In this document: positions 12,563 to 23,990 of the stretch, piece after piece
Layout of the letters: every line of letters starts with the position of its first letter
Position numbering within the stretch: position 1 is the stretch's first letter
Source of the DNA: Coprinellus micaceus
Taxonomy: Eukaryota > Basidiomycota > Agaricomycetes > Agaricales > Psathyrellaceae
Length of the DNA: 64,000 bases
Reading direction: 5' to 3'
Assembly (NCBI GenBank): GCA_951394405.1
Contig: OX596346.1
Span: forward strand, 1,674,001-1,738,000
Notes under the pieces: generated by a model
The model's input: only the letters and a program-made list of their open reading frames with translations
What the model was told of the DNA's origin: nothing
Databases searched by the model: none
Translations under genes and position numbers: made by a program

Positions 12563-13168
12563 TCACCTGGTCTCTTCCCGAGTCTTAGGTATCAGTCACC
12601 TCGCTTCCCATCCCAATCCCCTGTCCCACTTCTTGGCATCGTTTCGCATTCAACATGATACCACCTGGATCATCACCTCGCATTCAACATCGCATCTTGT
12701 ACGGTTTCAACACTCATCCCTGACGGACATTGTATCACCACTACCCGCCGCTCTTCAACATCGGCAACACCATGTACATTATTGACCCTGCTTGCTATCG
12801 CTCTGCATACATACCTAATCGGTTTCATGACATCCCTTGGTTTGCCGCAATGGACCTCCCCTGAGCCTCGCCCGGACACCTGTTCGTTATCTCTTCCACG
12901 TTTCTCTAACAACGCACTGCGCGAGAGCCACGAAGGCTGAAACCTCCACGCGACATAGCGCCCGTAACGTGTCTCCTCTAAATGAATGTTGGGCGTACTC
13001 ACATACGTTTCCTCACCTCAGAAAACGAACGTTAAGCGGCCTCATGGCTGCAACGAGGTAAGCTAAATGAGCAGAGATCCTCGGTTCCCTCGCAGCACTC
13101 CGCCCACCAACCCTCCCCTCTTTTTGTGTGTGTAAAGCCCTCACAAACTCCCGACGAGCACGTCAACG
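12563..13168. other. Intergenic, 606 bp
   Basis: 3' flank of the kinase-like gene and upstream region of the WH1 gene. No feature recognised. Confidence 0.4.
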
Positions 13169-14388
13169 ATGTCATCCGCATCAACCAACTCAATCAACTC
13201 TTCCCCGATGGCAAGCGCCCAACAAAGCCGGGCGGGGACTCCCTCCCCTCCCCCATCCGTGCCCGCGGCGGCGTCGACGCCCCCTCGTGTTCCCAGCCCC
13301 GCTCCCTCTCCCATCCCCGAGGTTCCTGCCCCCGTTCTTACAGCTTCCCCCGTCCCCGCCCCTGCACCCGCCCCAGCATTCGCCTCCGAGCGAAAACCAC
13401 ATGAGCGGGAAGTGTCCCTCGACCTTACCTCCCCCATATCCATCCACGCCATCGCCAAAGCGCGCATATACCACACCCAGCTCGCCACCAAGAAGTCGTC
13501 TAGCCGAGGTTCCAACAGTAACGGCAATGGCAACGCGGAAGAGTGGACGTACTCGCGCCTCAAGGGTACCTTGAAGTTCGGGCAGAACTATAACATTCCC
13601 AACGGCTCTTCCGCTGCGGATCCCTATACCGCCAGGAGGCGAGCATCGGGGGATAGCACCGCGAGTGTGCTGAGCGGGGGGAGCAGCCAGTATTATTTTG
13701 CGTTGGCGGATGATATGACAGGCAAGACGATCTGGATGTTCCAGGTCCCTGTATCGTTCGTGTATGAGGTCGATAGGCCGTTCTTCCATGTCTTCAATGG
13801 CCGAGTGAGTTTCTTATATTGCGTATAACGGTTGCTGCATACTCACCTTGGTTTTGTAGACGCGAAAGTACGGCTTCTTGTTTGAGGACGATGACGAGGC
13901 GGCCCTCTTCTCCAAGAAGGTAATCAACGAAACCTGCAAAGACGGTAAGTCAACCCTACCCTGGCCTTGATTTTTCCATCGTCCATCTTGCTAACATCCT
14001 CCCTCTAGCCCCCCTCAAACGCGGCCGCAGTCTCAAATCACGCACCCGCCCCTCCTTTCGCCCGCAGTCCCCGTCCGTCACCACCGCAATGATCTCCTCC
14101 CCTGCGCCCAACTCCTTCCGGCACATCTCGCACATCGGCGTCAGCAAAGGCGGTCAATCATTCGAGGTCTCGCGCACCCTCGATGCCGCCTTCAAAGAAG
14201 GTTTGGAGAAACTCCAAATGGGCGGCCTAGGAAATCGGATTGTAGTTTGTGAGAGTTCAGAGTTCCTGGCATCGTTCTGGAGAGATGTTGACAAGAGGTC
14301 ACAGAGCACCGACGATGCCAGTCCGAGTGTAGGGTCGCATGCACATGCCCTTCCCTTGCCTGCTGCGCGGGTTGCGGTCGCCTGTTAG
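13169..14388 (+). CDS. WH1 (EVH1) and CRIB-like protein, WASP-family related
   Basis: Three exons (13169-13804, 13860-13944, 14009-14388) give 366 residues. An N-terminal Ser/Pro-rich stretch (about residues 1-75) precedes a WH1 domain: HAIAKARIYHTQLATK, WTYSRLKGTLKFG, YYFALADDMTGKTIWMFQVP, DRPFFHVFNGR, KYGFLFEDDDEAALFSKKV. This closely follows the WASP WH1 pattern. The segment FRHISHIGVSKGGQSFEVSR resembles a CRIB/PBD Rho-GTPase-binding motif. WASP proteins bind Cdc42/Rac and verprolin and activate Arp2/3. Here the Pro-rich tract lies before the WH1 domain, and the protein ends at 14388 without a visible WH2/central/acidic tail. It may therefore be an adaptor or inhibitor rather than an Arp2/3 activator, or further 3' exons may be missed. 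Confidence 0.82.
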
Positions 14389-14659
14389 GTAGATCGAACC
14401 GTCAGCGAGGTGCAGCAGAGCGCGTGTGAGGTCGCTTACCGTCACCAGTCACGTATATGCTTTATGTCCTTCCTCTCTTGGGTTCCAGTAGAATAGTTTA
14501 TCAGTGTGGCTGGGCCACCAAAGTACCAAGTACCAGGTACTAAAGGAGTGTGGAATGGTTTTGCTAATTAGTTCGTGTATACTACCGACGTCCATGTCAA
14601 TGATGTCTATATCAATCCTCTATGGTCTATGTCATAACGTCTAGAAGAAACAAACCCTC

Positions 14660-16784
14660 CTAGAACCGGGTGATATCTCGCCCGAAAATCCCTGGTAGCG
14701 AGCGTTAGTTCATCCCAAGTAGGGAAGGGAGAGAAAACCCTGCAACGTACAGTTCATAAACCAATAGAAGGGTACAAGAATCTTGTTCCTCCAACTCAGC
14801 GTCATGGTGAAGTACGCCGATCTCCAGAGCAGCCACGCCATCTTTCCCGTCTCTTTCGACATGAATCCATCCTCGCCCGCGCCCGTACCTGTCCTATCAT
14901 AGATGGCTTTCCTGGAAAGGGGAATGAGCATCAGCTAAGATCGCTCTCAGCCCAACGGTGGACATACCAATTCCCGATATACGCCAAGCTGCCCTGGTTG
15001 TGGAACTCGAAAGGTTTGTTGTGTTCAACATCGTTCACGATCCTGTTCAATTTCTTGACCAGATACTTTGCTTTTTGACTGGCCACTTGGGCTGTTGCGG
15101 GTAGGGGAGCAGACTCGATTTTGCCAGCGTCACCGATAACCCAAACGTCCTCGTTTGCTTGGCCGTCCTCCATGATCATGTTCAAGTGGTCGTCAGTTAT
15201 GATACTAAAGCACAGCAGGTGAGTATAGCCACGGGAACTAAGGCGAGAGAACAGAACGAACTTCGAGGTTTTAGGGTCCTTCTTGACACCACGCAAACTT
15301 TGGACCAACGGATTCGGTGCAAGACCCGTACTCCACACGAGCATTCCAAAGGGAACTGGCAAGGCGTCGGCAAATCGGGCACACTAAAAACCAAACCGTG
15401 GTTTTGCTTACCTTCGCCCTGTTCCTTCACGAACAGCTTCCCAGCCTCCACTTTGTCAACGTTGTGACTAGTGAAGAGGCTGATACCCTCTCTTGAGAAC
15501 GTCTTCTCGGTGTACTTCCTCAAGTTCTGGTCGAACATTCCGAGGATGTTGGGTGCAACATCGTAGAGGGAGATTTTGGCAAGCCGAGTGAGAGATTTGT
15601 CGTAATGTCGCTTGATGTCCGTGTGAAGTAGATCGTGCAGCTCAGCGGCGAATTCAACGCCAGTTGGACCACCACCTGTGGTTTGGGAGTTAGCTGGGCT
15701 GGGTGGATGGGTTAGACCTCAACCTACCAACGATGCAGAAGTGAAGCAATTTTCTCTTCTCGAGGTCACTCAGAAATGGCTGGTTTGCTTGTTCGAAGCC
15801 TAACGGGCGCCTTTAGTCCGATGCAACGCCGTCGCCTCGGAGATACATACATTCCAGGATACGCGACCGAATCCTCCTGGCGTCTCTCACGTCCTTGAGG
15901 AAATGTGCGTGTTCCTTCACTCCGGGAATATTGAATGCTGTACACAGCCAAAGTCAGCAGCCTCTTCACTTAATCCCCAGAAGGCTGACGACGTACTTTG
16001 TGAATAAGCTCCGACAGCAACCACAAGTTTGTCGTAGCGGATATGGAAGGGCTCCCCGTTAGGATTGTGGTGCTTGACCACCGTTCCGTCTCCAGTGGGT
16101 TCGGCATTCGGTGGCCGGGTGGCGGGCATCTGTTCATTACAAACGCCTCAGGATCTTTCGAATGCGATAGAGAGGAAAGAGAGCGGTAACATACACATGT
16201 CAGGACCTTGTTCTTCAGGTCTAAACGAATCGGGCGTGAGCACCACCGTGCATTCGAATGTTGTGGCTTGAACATTACGCACCGACTTCGTCACACCAAG
16301 CCTGGTAGTAGTTCTACAAGGACGTCAGGAAGTCATGAAAGTTAAACACCAGCGAAACGTACAATTTTTGGGGCGTATCGACGAACCTGTGGCGCAAGGG
16401 ATTAATCATACCCCGGCGCACAGCAGAGGAAGCGGGACTAACAGGCTCAACAGCTGTCCTGAATTCCAGCGTTCCAACAGCTGTACTAGCCAGCAATGGC
16501 GTGAAATTGAAATATGTGTTGGGTGAGATAACCGTCACATCTATAATGGAAGAGAGTCCGTGAGCAACGGCGAATAGGAAGGAAGCCGTGAAGCACGCAC
16601 CCCAATCGTCCTTGTCAATCCCTCGCAATAACCCATAACCTCCCCATCCAGACCCAAGAATAACAAGCCTCTGCTTGTAATGCCCAGGCCCTATTCCAAA
16701 GGATCGTGTGCCCCCAATTCGCAACAGGCTGCGTGTTTGCAGTAGGCGAGCCCCCGATTGACTGGCCCGGACGGACACCTGCAT
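14660..16784 (-). CDS. Type II (alternative) NADH:ubiquinone oxidoreductase
   Basis: A rotenone-insensitive, non-proton-pumping mitochondrial NADH dehydrogenase. The N-terminus is a presequence ([20 protein letters not shown]) followed by the FAD-binding [12 protein letters not shown]. Next come [20 protein letters not shown], the second dinucleotide motif [15 protein letters not shown], and [20 protein letters not shown]. The membrane-anchoring C-terminus runs [20 protein letters not shown], then [14 protein letters not shown]. The final exon joins across a short intron (about 14695-14740) and the stop is at 14660. About eight short introns interrupt the gene. I see no EF-hand insertion of the kind found in calcium-dependent external NADH dehydrogenases. 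Which membrane face it uses cannot be told. It converges on the WH1 gene with 271 bp between stops. Confidence 0.92.
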
Positions 16785-17904
16785 GATGACGGCGAGGGGA
16801 GAAGCAAATTTGAAACCAATACTAAGCGGGCGCTTCGCTTATATACTTCGATGTGGATATGAAAAGCTTGTTCCGCCGTTTCAGGGAATTGCGGAGGATG
16901 TCGGGGTCATGCATGTAGTCATCGACCGCTCGGAGGTATCCACGGGTGTCCAAAACATAGGGGCGCTGGATCCGCAAGTGGCTCAACTTGAGTTCCTCGA
17001 TCAATCTGAGTTAATTATAGGCAACACAAAAGCTTCTTCTCGTAGCGCGCCGCCGTACGGTGCGTAATGAAGAATCAGAGCGAAAATACTGCTGCAGCCC
17101 TGTGTAGAGGAGGAGGTACATGGTCACCGAAGATCAAGGCGCGATCACAGACTCGGAAATGTCGCGCATCATCGTATCAACCCGGTGTCCAATCGGTGTA
17201 GTTGTGGATCCATGTATGCGCCGCCCCCCCTTCTGCACCCGGACCGATTCAAGGGGGTTAATGCATTGCTCGACGGCCAATTGGGCGTTAATTCGTAGAG
17301 TCTCGCGCTCGGTCGACTTCGGTGGGGGTGCGCTAGCAGGGTAAAAGCCTCGCCAGAGTTCCCGTTGTCTTTTTCTCTACCAGAGCGCTGATCTACACCT
17401 CCAAAGAGTCAGAGAGCAGACAAGATGGATGTAACGCAGAGTAAATTGGTGGGTCCTCTTACGTGTATGGTGAATGAGAGTCGAGTAAATATGTGTGGCG
17501 ACAAATGCTTTGATTGGATGCCGCTCGAGACGTTATAGGCACGACTCGGAGTGGACCTCCCACCAATCGACATCGTGAGGGATGTTCAACGGCACACCAA
17601 TCACGTCCTTGACCGAAATGCTTCCATCACCCAGTACACACAATGGAAAATGTGAGCCCCTTCAGGATGATGTCGATATGCCCGGTGAGGGTGGAAGGTG
17701 GATCATAAAGCATGAGCTTCTGGATCTGGGACCGTCCGAAGCCAAAGATTTGGTGCGATTCTAGGTAGGCTTTGCCTTGAAATAAGGGGGAGACGATATT
17801 GGGGCAACTGTAGCAAGAAATTGAACGAATAGGGTAGAGGGGGTTGGGCGTTGAGTGATGGGAAAGGTTGTCCGGCCAATAGTAAAAATGCAGGAAGATG
17901 CGGC
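16785..17904. other. Intergenic, 1.1 kb
   Basis: Upstream of the NADH dehydrogenase and downstream of thaumatin-like gene 2. Only short unsupported ORFs. Confidence 0.4.
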
Positions 17905-18987
17905 TCAAGGGCAGAAAGTAATGGTATAGTCTGCCTTCTCCTTGGAAGGGCATTTGAAGAGCGCAGAACCGCTCGCCTCGTCGTAAGCGTATGCATAAGC
18001 GTCGGGGCATTTGCTCTCTACACGAAAGGGTCAGATTCAAGCGTTCGCGGCCACGAGCGAGGTGAACGTACTGAAGTATCGATAGTAGGCAACGCCAGAG
18101 TTTGGGCAACTGCCAGGAAGACTGTGACTCCCCGAGCAGCAGTTCCCAGAATCACTTTGGTTACCGTCGAGGTTGGCTAGGCAAGCCGACTTGCAACCGA
18201 CGGGATTACCCGAGACGTCGAAGGGACCCTTAAGGGGATCAGGGCCTGAGATAAAGGCGTTAAAACTGTTTCGAACCATAGAATATCAAGCATACAATCG
18301 GGGTTGAGGTCGACAGGGCAATCAGACGTGGGGCAGCCGACATCGTTAGTGATACTCATTGGGATGTTATATCCATCCACCAGGGAAACTGAAGTAATCT
18401 CCGGTCAAGGTCATGCTTGGAAAAGTAGGTTAGCTTCGATGCTCACCATCATACCAATCTTCAGTACCGTCAAACGTAAACTCTGCTAGGGTGGCGGGAG
18501 GGACACCCTGCGCGAAGGGTTAGCCACATCAGGAGTGGCGCCCAAGGGATGGGTACTCACCCCTCCGGCCTTTGCATCGCACTCGAGGGCACCGTTACAA
18601 CCGCCAGTTAAGCATTGCTCTGCAGGAGCAGACTTGGAGAAGTCGCAGCCACGCCTTCCCCAGATCCTTCCTGCCCTCCAATTATCCGGAACAGGGAAGG
18701 AGACCTGGGATCCTGCAGTGGCTTTCCATCTGAAAGGTGAATAAGATGATGCTCAGAGTCAACTGGAAGTGGGGGGCTAACCCAGTAGGATGGTTAGGCT
18801 TGGCATCACCAACGTCCGAATTTGTGAAGATAGCTGGCCTTTTGGATCACAGTTATCAATTAATGCTGGGGAGTAGCGCAATGACAACTTACCAGACAGT
18901 GTAGGAGCACTTGTTATATACAGTAAACGTCCGGGAAGCAGAAGCTGCAGAGGCGAGAGCGAGGGCGACGAGGGTGGTAAACTTCAT
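17905..18987 (-). CDS. Thaumatin-like secreted protein 2
   Basis: Signal peptide MKFTTLVALALASAASAS, then RTFTVYNKCSYTVWPAIFTN. Downstream landmarks are NWRAGRIWG, CLTGGCNGALECD, VPPATLAEFTFDGTEDWYD, VSLVDGYNIPMSI, PLKGPFDVSGNPVGCKSAC, LANLDGNQ, CCSGSHS, and the terminal ADYTITFCP with TGA at 17905-17907. It lacks the intron that splits TV from YN in genes 1 and 3, but has an intron between the second and third bases of the Trp codon in TVW (donor gtaagt near 18893). It is in tandem with gene 3, same orientation, 1.1 kb apart, consistent with local duplication. Likely secreted and cell-wall directed; the biochemical activity is unknown. Confidence 0.92.
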
Positions 18988-20064
18988 TGTGGGGAGAGTT
19001 AGAGCGAGGGGGGGTGCCTTTGAGTGGCCTTATACGATCGACCGCCAGAACTCGTCCATAGAATTCAACCGCCTTGATCGAATGCACTCTAAGTAAGCGC
19101 CTCTTCATCCATTTAAGTCGACGCCGACCTAAACGGTACCATGATTGAGTTTGCGCTGCAGTGCCCTCCCGATCGCTGCCGTGAACCATGGTCGACTTTT
19201 CCATCCCACCTCGGATCACCCACAAAACTGTGATTCGCAGAGCCTTTCTGTGGTGTAAGACGATGTTCAGGTACCCATCGCGGAGAAAGGTGATTCCAGT
19301 TGTTAAATTTGACCGCCCGGGTCAAAGTTCTCCAGTGGGCCCACCTCACTGAATTCAGGGCCGAAGATTTGCGTAGGAAAGTGACACCCTTCTACGCCTC
19401 GGATGCAGGCTATTTACTGGCCTCCCCTAGGCTTGAAAATGCTGGAATGCAGCTGGAATGAGTCAGCCCTGGCGATTACACACAGTTGACCGTCCGAGGC
19501 TATTAGTATGAATCGATGACAGCGCCTCTTCGCCTGGTCAAAGGCGCTTTCCAAGGCCAGTGAGCGTGTAGATCGTGGCATCTGAGGCACTGTCGAGAAG
19601 GATAGCACTAGGTCATGGCGGGGTCATGGAATTGTGGGTGGGGGACCGAGCGAAGCCAGTGGTCGATGTTCAACCCTGTGATGGCGAACACGTGCCGGCT
19701 GTGGGTGGATTGACAAATTTCCATCTCCGCACGGGCGCTTATTTCCAAGTTCTATCGAGTCACCGTTCCAAATTCTCCTCAGGCTAGTGGCTACTCGTCC
19801 CTTTTTTCGGCTTGTGGTTCATTGGACAACGGAAAATCCAGATCTTCGCTTCGACAGGACGTTGGAGCCCCTGAGTTATGCCAGTCTTGGGGTAATAAAT
19901 TCAACAGGCCGGGACTACTGCGGGTAGGTGCGAAACTACCGTACAGCTTGGTGGGCCTCAGTGCGTGTATGGGAGGCTATAATTTAGAGACGTGGGCATG
20001 GACAATATTTAGTATATAGGGGTATATTGTGACCGTATTCCCTGTCTACTTCCCGCACCTACGC
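18988..20064. other. Intergenic spacer between tandem thaumatin-like genes
   Basis: Upstream region of thaumatin-like gene 2 and 3' flank of gene 3. No gene recognised. Confidence 0.4.
19029..19035 (-). promoter_or_regulatory. TATA-like element upstream of thaumatin-like gene 2
   Basis: The minus strand reads GTATAAG about 45 nt before the start codon at 18987, matching the position of a similar element before gene 3. Positional inference only. Confidence 0.35.
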
Positions 20065-21444
20065 TCATGGGCAGAATGTGATCGTGTAGTCCGCGCGCTT
20101 GCTCGATGCGCAGGTGAAAAGGGCGGTGTTGCTGCTCTCGTCGTACGCGTATACATAGGACTTCGGGCAGGACCTCTCTGTGGATATCCTCAGCTTATCG
20201 GTTCTTGGAACCCACCAAGTTACTTACTGAAATAATCGTAGTATTGGACGCCGGACGGGGGACACTTGTCCGGGGTGCTGTAACTCCCGGAGCAGCAGTT
20301 CGGAGAATTGCCTGTCGGGCGGTATCAGAGCCTAGACATTTCAAGTGTGGGCGAATGGGGGGAACTTTACCTTGATTCCCGTCGAGATTTGCGAAGCAGG
20401 CCGACTTGCAACCAACTGGGAATCCCGTCTTGTCGAAGGGTCCTTTCAAAACTCCAGGGCCTGAGGAGAGTTGAGCACTTGCCGCAGCTTCGGGATACTT
20501 GAAAACTTACAGTTTGGTCCCAGATCCACGGGACAGTCAGCAATAGGGCATCCAGCGGTGTTGGAAATTCTGTGTCGCTTCACATCAGCGTGTAGCGGTA
20601 CGAGAACCCACTACTGACTTACCTGACGGGGAGATTGTATCCATCCACGAGGGAGACTACAGCGATGGTGAGAGGGGATACGCAGGTTCATTTAGACTAC
20701 CCATACCATCGTACCAGTCGACCCCAGTTGTACCTCCCAATGTAAATTCGGCTACCGTGGCAGGCGGTACACCCTAGTTCCAATCTCAGGCGGAGGCCGC
20801 ATGACACGACACATGGTACACTCACGGTTCCAGTCCGCTGGTCACACAGCAGACCGCCGTTGCAGCCGCCGGTTAAGCATTGCTCAGTCGGCGCAATCTT
20901 CGAAAAGTCATCGCAGTTTCGTCTTCCCTAAAACGGGTGTCAGGATTCATTCAATTGGAGCTATGCAATACTCCTACCCAAATTCTTCCAGACTTCCAAT
21001 CATCTGGAACGCTGAAGCTGACCTTCGAATTCGCGGGCGCTACCCACCTGATAATTCTAATTGTGAGCGATGATCATTATCTAGAAAATAGGGTGTGTTT
21101 ACCCGGTAGGCTGGTTGGGTTTAGCGGTGCCAACATTCAAGTCGGTGAAGAGCTACGGGTGGAGGCTTCTCGTTAGTCCTCCGAAGATCCCCAAGGGGAT
21201 TGGGGCATCATACAGCAGGCCTGGAAACACAAAGGGGGAGATTATGAGATGTGGTGTAAAAGGGGGATGAGAGGCAATCTACTCGCCAGATGGTGAAGGG
21301 GCATTTGTTGTACACCTATCGTGCAAGGGGAGAGCGTGGATCAGCCAGCGCTCGAGGCAACAGCGTGGCTACGGAACGCACGGTGAATGTACGCGCCATG
21401 GCACCTGAGGCCAAGGCGAGGGGAGTCAGTGCAGCGAGCTTCAT
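20065..21444 (-). CDS. Thaumatin-like secreted protein 3 (with 7-nt microexon)
   Basis: The start MKLAALTPLALASGAMA is followed by RTFTV, an intron (gtgcgt ... gatag), then YNKCPFTIW. To continue with the conserved PA-LFTDLNVGTAKPNQPTG, the transcript must use a GC-AG intron (21221-21286), a 7-nt exon GCCTGCT (21214-21220) and a second intron (21153-21213, branch point CTAAC). Later exons carry CLTGGCNGG, VPPATVAEFTLGG, VDWYDG, VSLVDGYNLPVRI, GCPIADCPVDLGPNC, LKGPFDKTGFPVGCKSACFA, NLDGNQG, CCSGSYS and the terminal ADYTITFCP. Stop TGA at 20065-20067. The fold is secure; the exon model is a reading from paralogue alignment. Confidence 0.9.
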
Positions 21445-23990
21445 CTTGTTGGGTTTGGGAGTAGTCCTGGAGGTAAGACATCTCGAGCCACCTCCCCCTT
21501 TATACTACCCCACATCCGAGATTTCAACGTTGCGGCCTGAGTGAAAGCAGATCCAGGAGCCAGACCGCTCAGCATCTCCTCAGAAGTCCTCCACGACCAC
21601 AAGGTTGCAGGACTCGTGATTGCAATGGTCTGGTGCTCCAAGCTAGACAAGAAGCTGAAGAGCGGACGCGGACAAAAACCGATTGGCCAAGTCGAGCGCT
21701 GCCCATTCACAAGAAAGGCGACTGATGGGGCACCTCATCTGTGTGGTCTCGTTCAAGACGAACGGTACGCGGTCCGTCTGTGAACTACAAGCCATCGGCC
21801 GGCCCAACTGACAGTTGAAGTTGGATGTCTCTCCGTCAGGTAATGGTCGCTCGCTGGTACACACGAGAGGATGAGATCAATTGACAGGATAACCTTGTAG
21901 GTCGACGAAACGCGCAAGGGTTGCATGTTTTTCATTTGGGTCAAAACAATATGAACGCACCACAAGAGCGCGCAATTTTGGCATTGAATGTGGCGTGAAG
22001 GCTCAACAAGACCTATGAGGAAATATCCAAAACTGTTTTCCCCACTTGGGCGATGTGGACGAGGTCTTCCCTATTCTTCGCACGTGGAATGTGTTTCCCA
22101 TTCACGGAACGGAGAACGGCTTCGTAGCTCCGTTCTTTCTGTCGGGCTTGGGAGAATGGGGTTGAATACCGAGGAGATGAAGTTTCGACGGACCTTCAGC
22201 ATAGTAACGAACCTGCTGCGGAAGGGTCAGCCGGCCTGGAGTTGCCCAAAGCCAAGGCGAGTCTCGCCTTTGGGCCGCCTTGGGCCTTAGCGCAGAGCTC
22301 ATCGGGTCCCTTTCGCTTTGCTTTGCGCTCGTAGGTTTTGGACGATGAGCTACCTATCGCAGGCCTAATCTGAACTAGCTGCGGCATACACGACCAGCGC
22401 ACACCCAGCGCTGCTTCTCACTTTCAACTGCGCCAAAACACACTCCACAGTGGATGATCCGGGTATGCAGTAACAAGCCTGAGCTTGATCCATCCTGCTG
22501 TAGGCACGTGTGAATCCTATCGCTGCGCCTGCCTTTCGAGGCAAAGGTTCTGCTTCGACGGCAGTAGGTGGCGAGAGGGTGCCCGCTTTGATCACCCCCA
22601 CACGGCGTTGAAACGGGTCAATGACGGCAATACCAGCCTGGAAAGGCAAAGACCCTATCATTAGGAACCAGTCAGTACTTCAGTAGCGGCTGATTTGTGA
22701 GTGAATGCATTTGTCTACTCACAGTTACCCCGCATAAGATCCAGTCTGCCAGTCCACAAGAGGAATCGTCCTCGCGATTGGCCTCAAATTGGAAATATGG
22801 GGGAGTGGGGTATGCGGCAAACTGGCCAACGAACCACGGTTTCCTCAATACAAGGCTCAAAGCGAGGGTTCCTCGGGTGTCTGGCCCGAGAAGAAGGATC
22901 GGTGGGCGACCATCGCTGAATTTACTACCCACCACGCTCCTTCAAAGGGGTCTCAGGTAATGTCCCGACTGCCGCACCCGTAATACGTTCCCTCAAAGTC
23001 ATGCGTCCAGTTCAAATTAAGCTCTGGGTCCAGACCTGTTCAGACCAGAGAAAGAGAGAGCGACGACGACGGAGTGCCACACAGGTCGCCAGCCTGCGAA
23101 TGTGGGATTCAGTCAGGTATGCGAAGGAAGGATTGGAACCACATACTACGAGCTAGGACATGGTTTAGTGTCAAGATGCGGTCAGTGAGCATCCTATAAA
23201 GATTGAATCTACCAGGTGACCCCCACTCATGCGCTTCCGATCAATACGATAATCCCACCGTCGATGTAATCCATCGCATATCCGCGCAAAAGATTATTAA
23301 GTAGGAACAAAGACTGGACAGCAGGAGCAATTGCAAGGACACGGGTCATAAGAAGGTAATAGGGGAATCCAGGATCTAATGTAATAGGTACTCGAGTGTT
23401 CGTCGGGTGGGCAATGGGGTCGTCACGGTGGGCGGCGGGAAGAAGCGGGTGAGGAGGGTGTGCGGGCCGGAATGGTGTGTGGTTGAATATGTATGTTGTA
23501 TGACTGGGAGGTAAATCGTACACTAAAGATTCTGTCCTTGGAAAAACAAAAAAAGGTAAAAATGGAAACAAAGATATGGATTCCCAACTGTCGTAGAGGA
23601 AGCGTAATGGGGGGTGGTCATCAGCGGCGGGCAGCTGGCTGAATGTGGCGCTGACCGGGCGGTTGTAAAACAGAAGAAAAAAAATGAGTCCATGTATGAA
23701 CAATCCCAGTGAAAGAGGCCGTGCGTCGGGGCAGAAGGAGGACGATTAGAACGAGGAAGAAAGCCGCACACGGGGTAGAAGGGGAATGCAGTCAGGCAGT
23801 GTCTGTGCGAAAATGAATGATCGTGAAGAAAAGGTGAGAAGGTGGGTAGTGTAGCGGGGGTAGGAGTTGATCCAGGTCATCACGAGTCGTCTAGAGGGTG
23901 TCACAGAGAGAGCATTCGAAAGTGATATGAGTGCGGAGGATGGGAGCTAAAGGAGGGGAATGTGAGCATCGGGCAAAACTAACAATAGCT
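21445..23990. other. Intergenic, 2.5 kb
   Basis: Holds the upstream region of thaumatin-like gene 3 and, from about 23200, the likely 3' UTR side of the glucan synthase gene. ORFs such as 23227-23703 (-) have low-complexity Pro/Phe/Leu-rich translations without domains. No repeats or mobile elements recognised. Confidence 0.4.
21499..21504 (-). promoter_or_regulatory. TATA box upstream of thaumatin-like gene 3
   Basis: The minus strand reads TATAAA, followed by a G-rich stretch, about 55 nt before the start codon at 21444. Spacing is suitable for a core promoter with a short leader. Inference from position. Confidence 0.45.

Noticed and set aside
23227..23703. 158-codon minus-strand ORF downstream of the glucan synthase
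   Set aside because: Low-complexity Pro/Phe/His-rich translation in the likely 3' UTR region; no domain.
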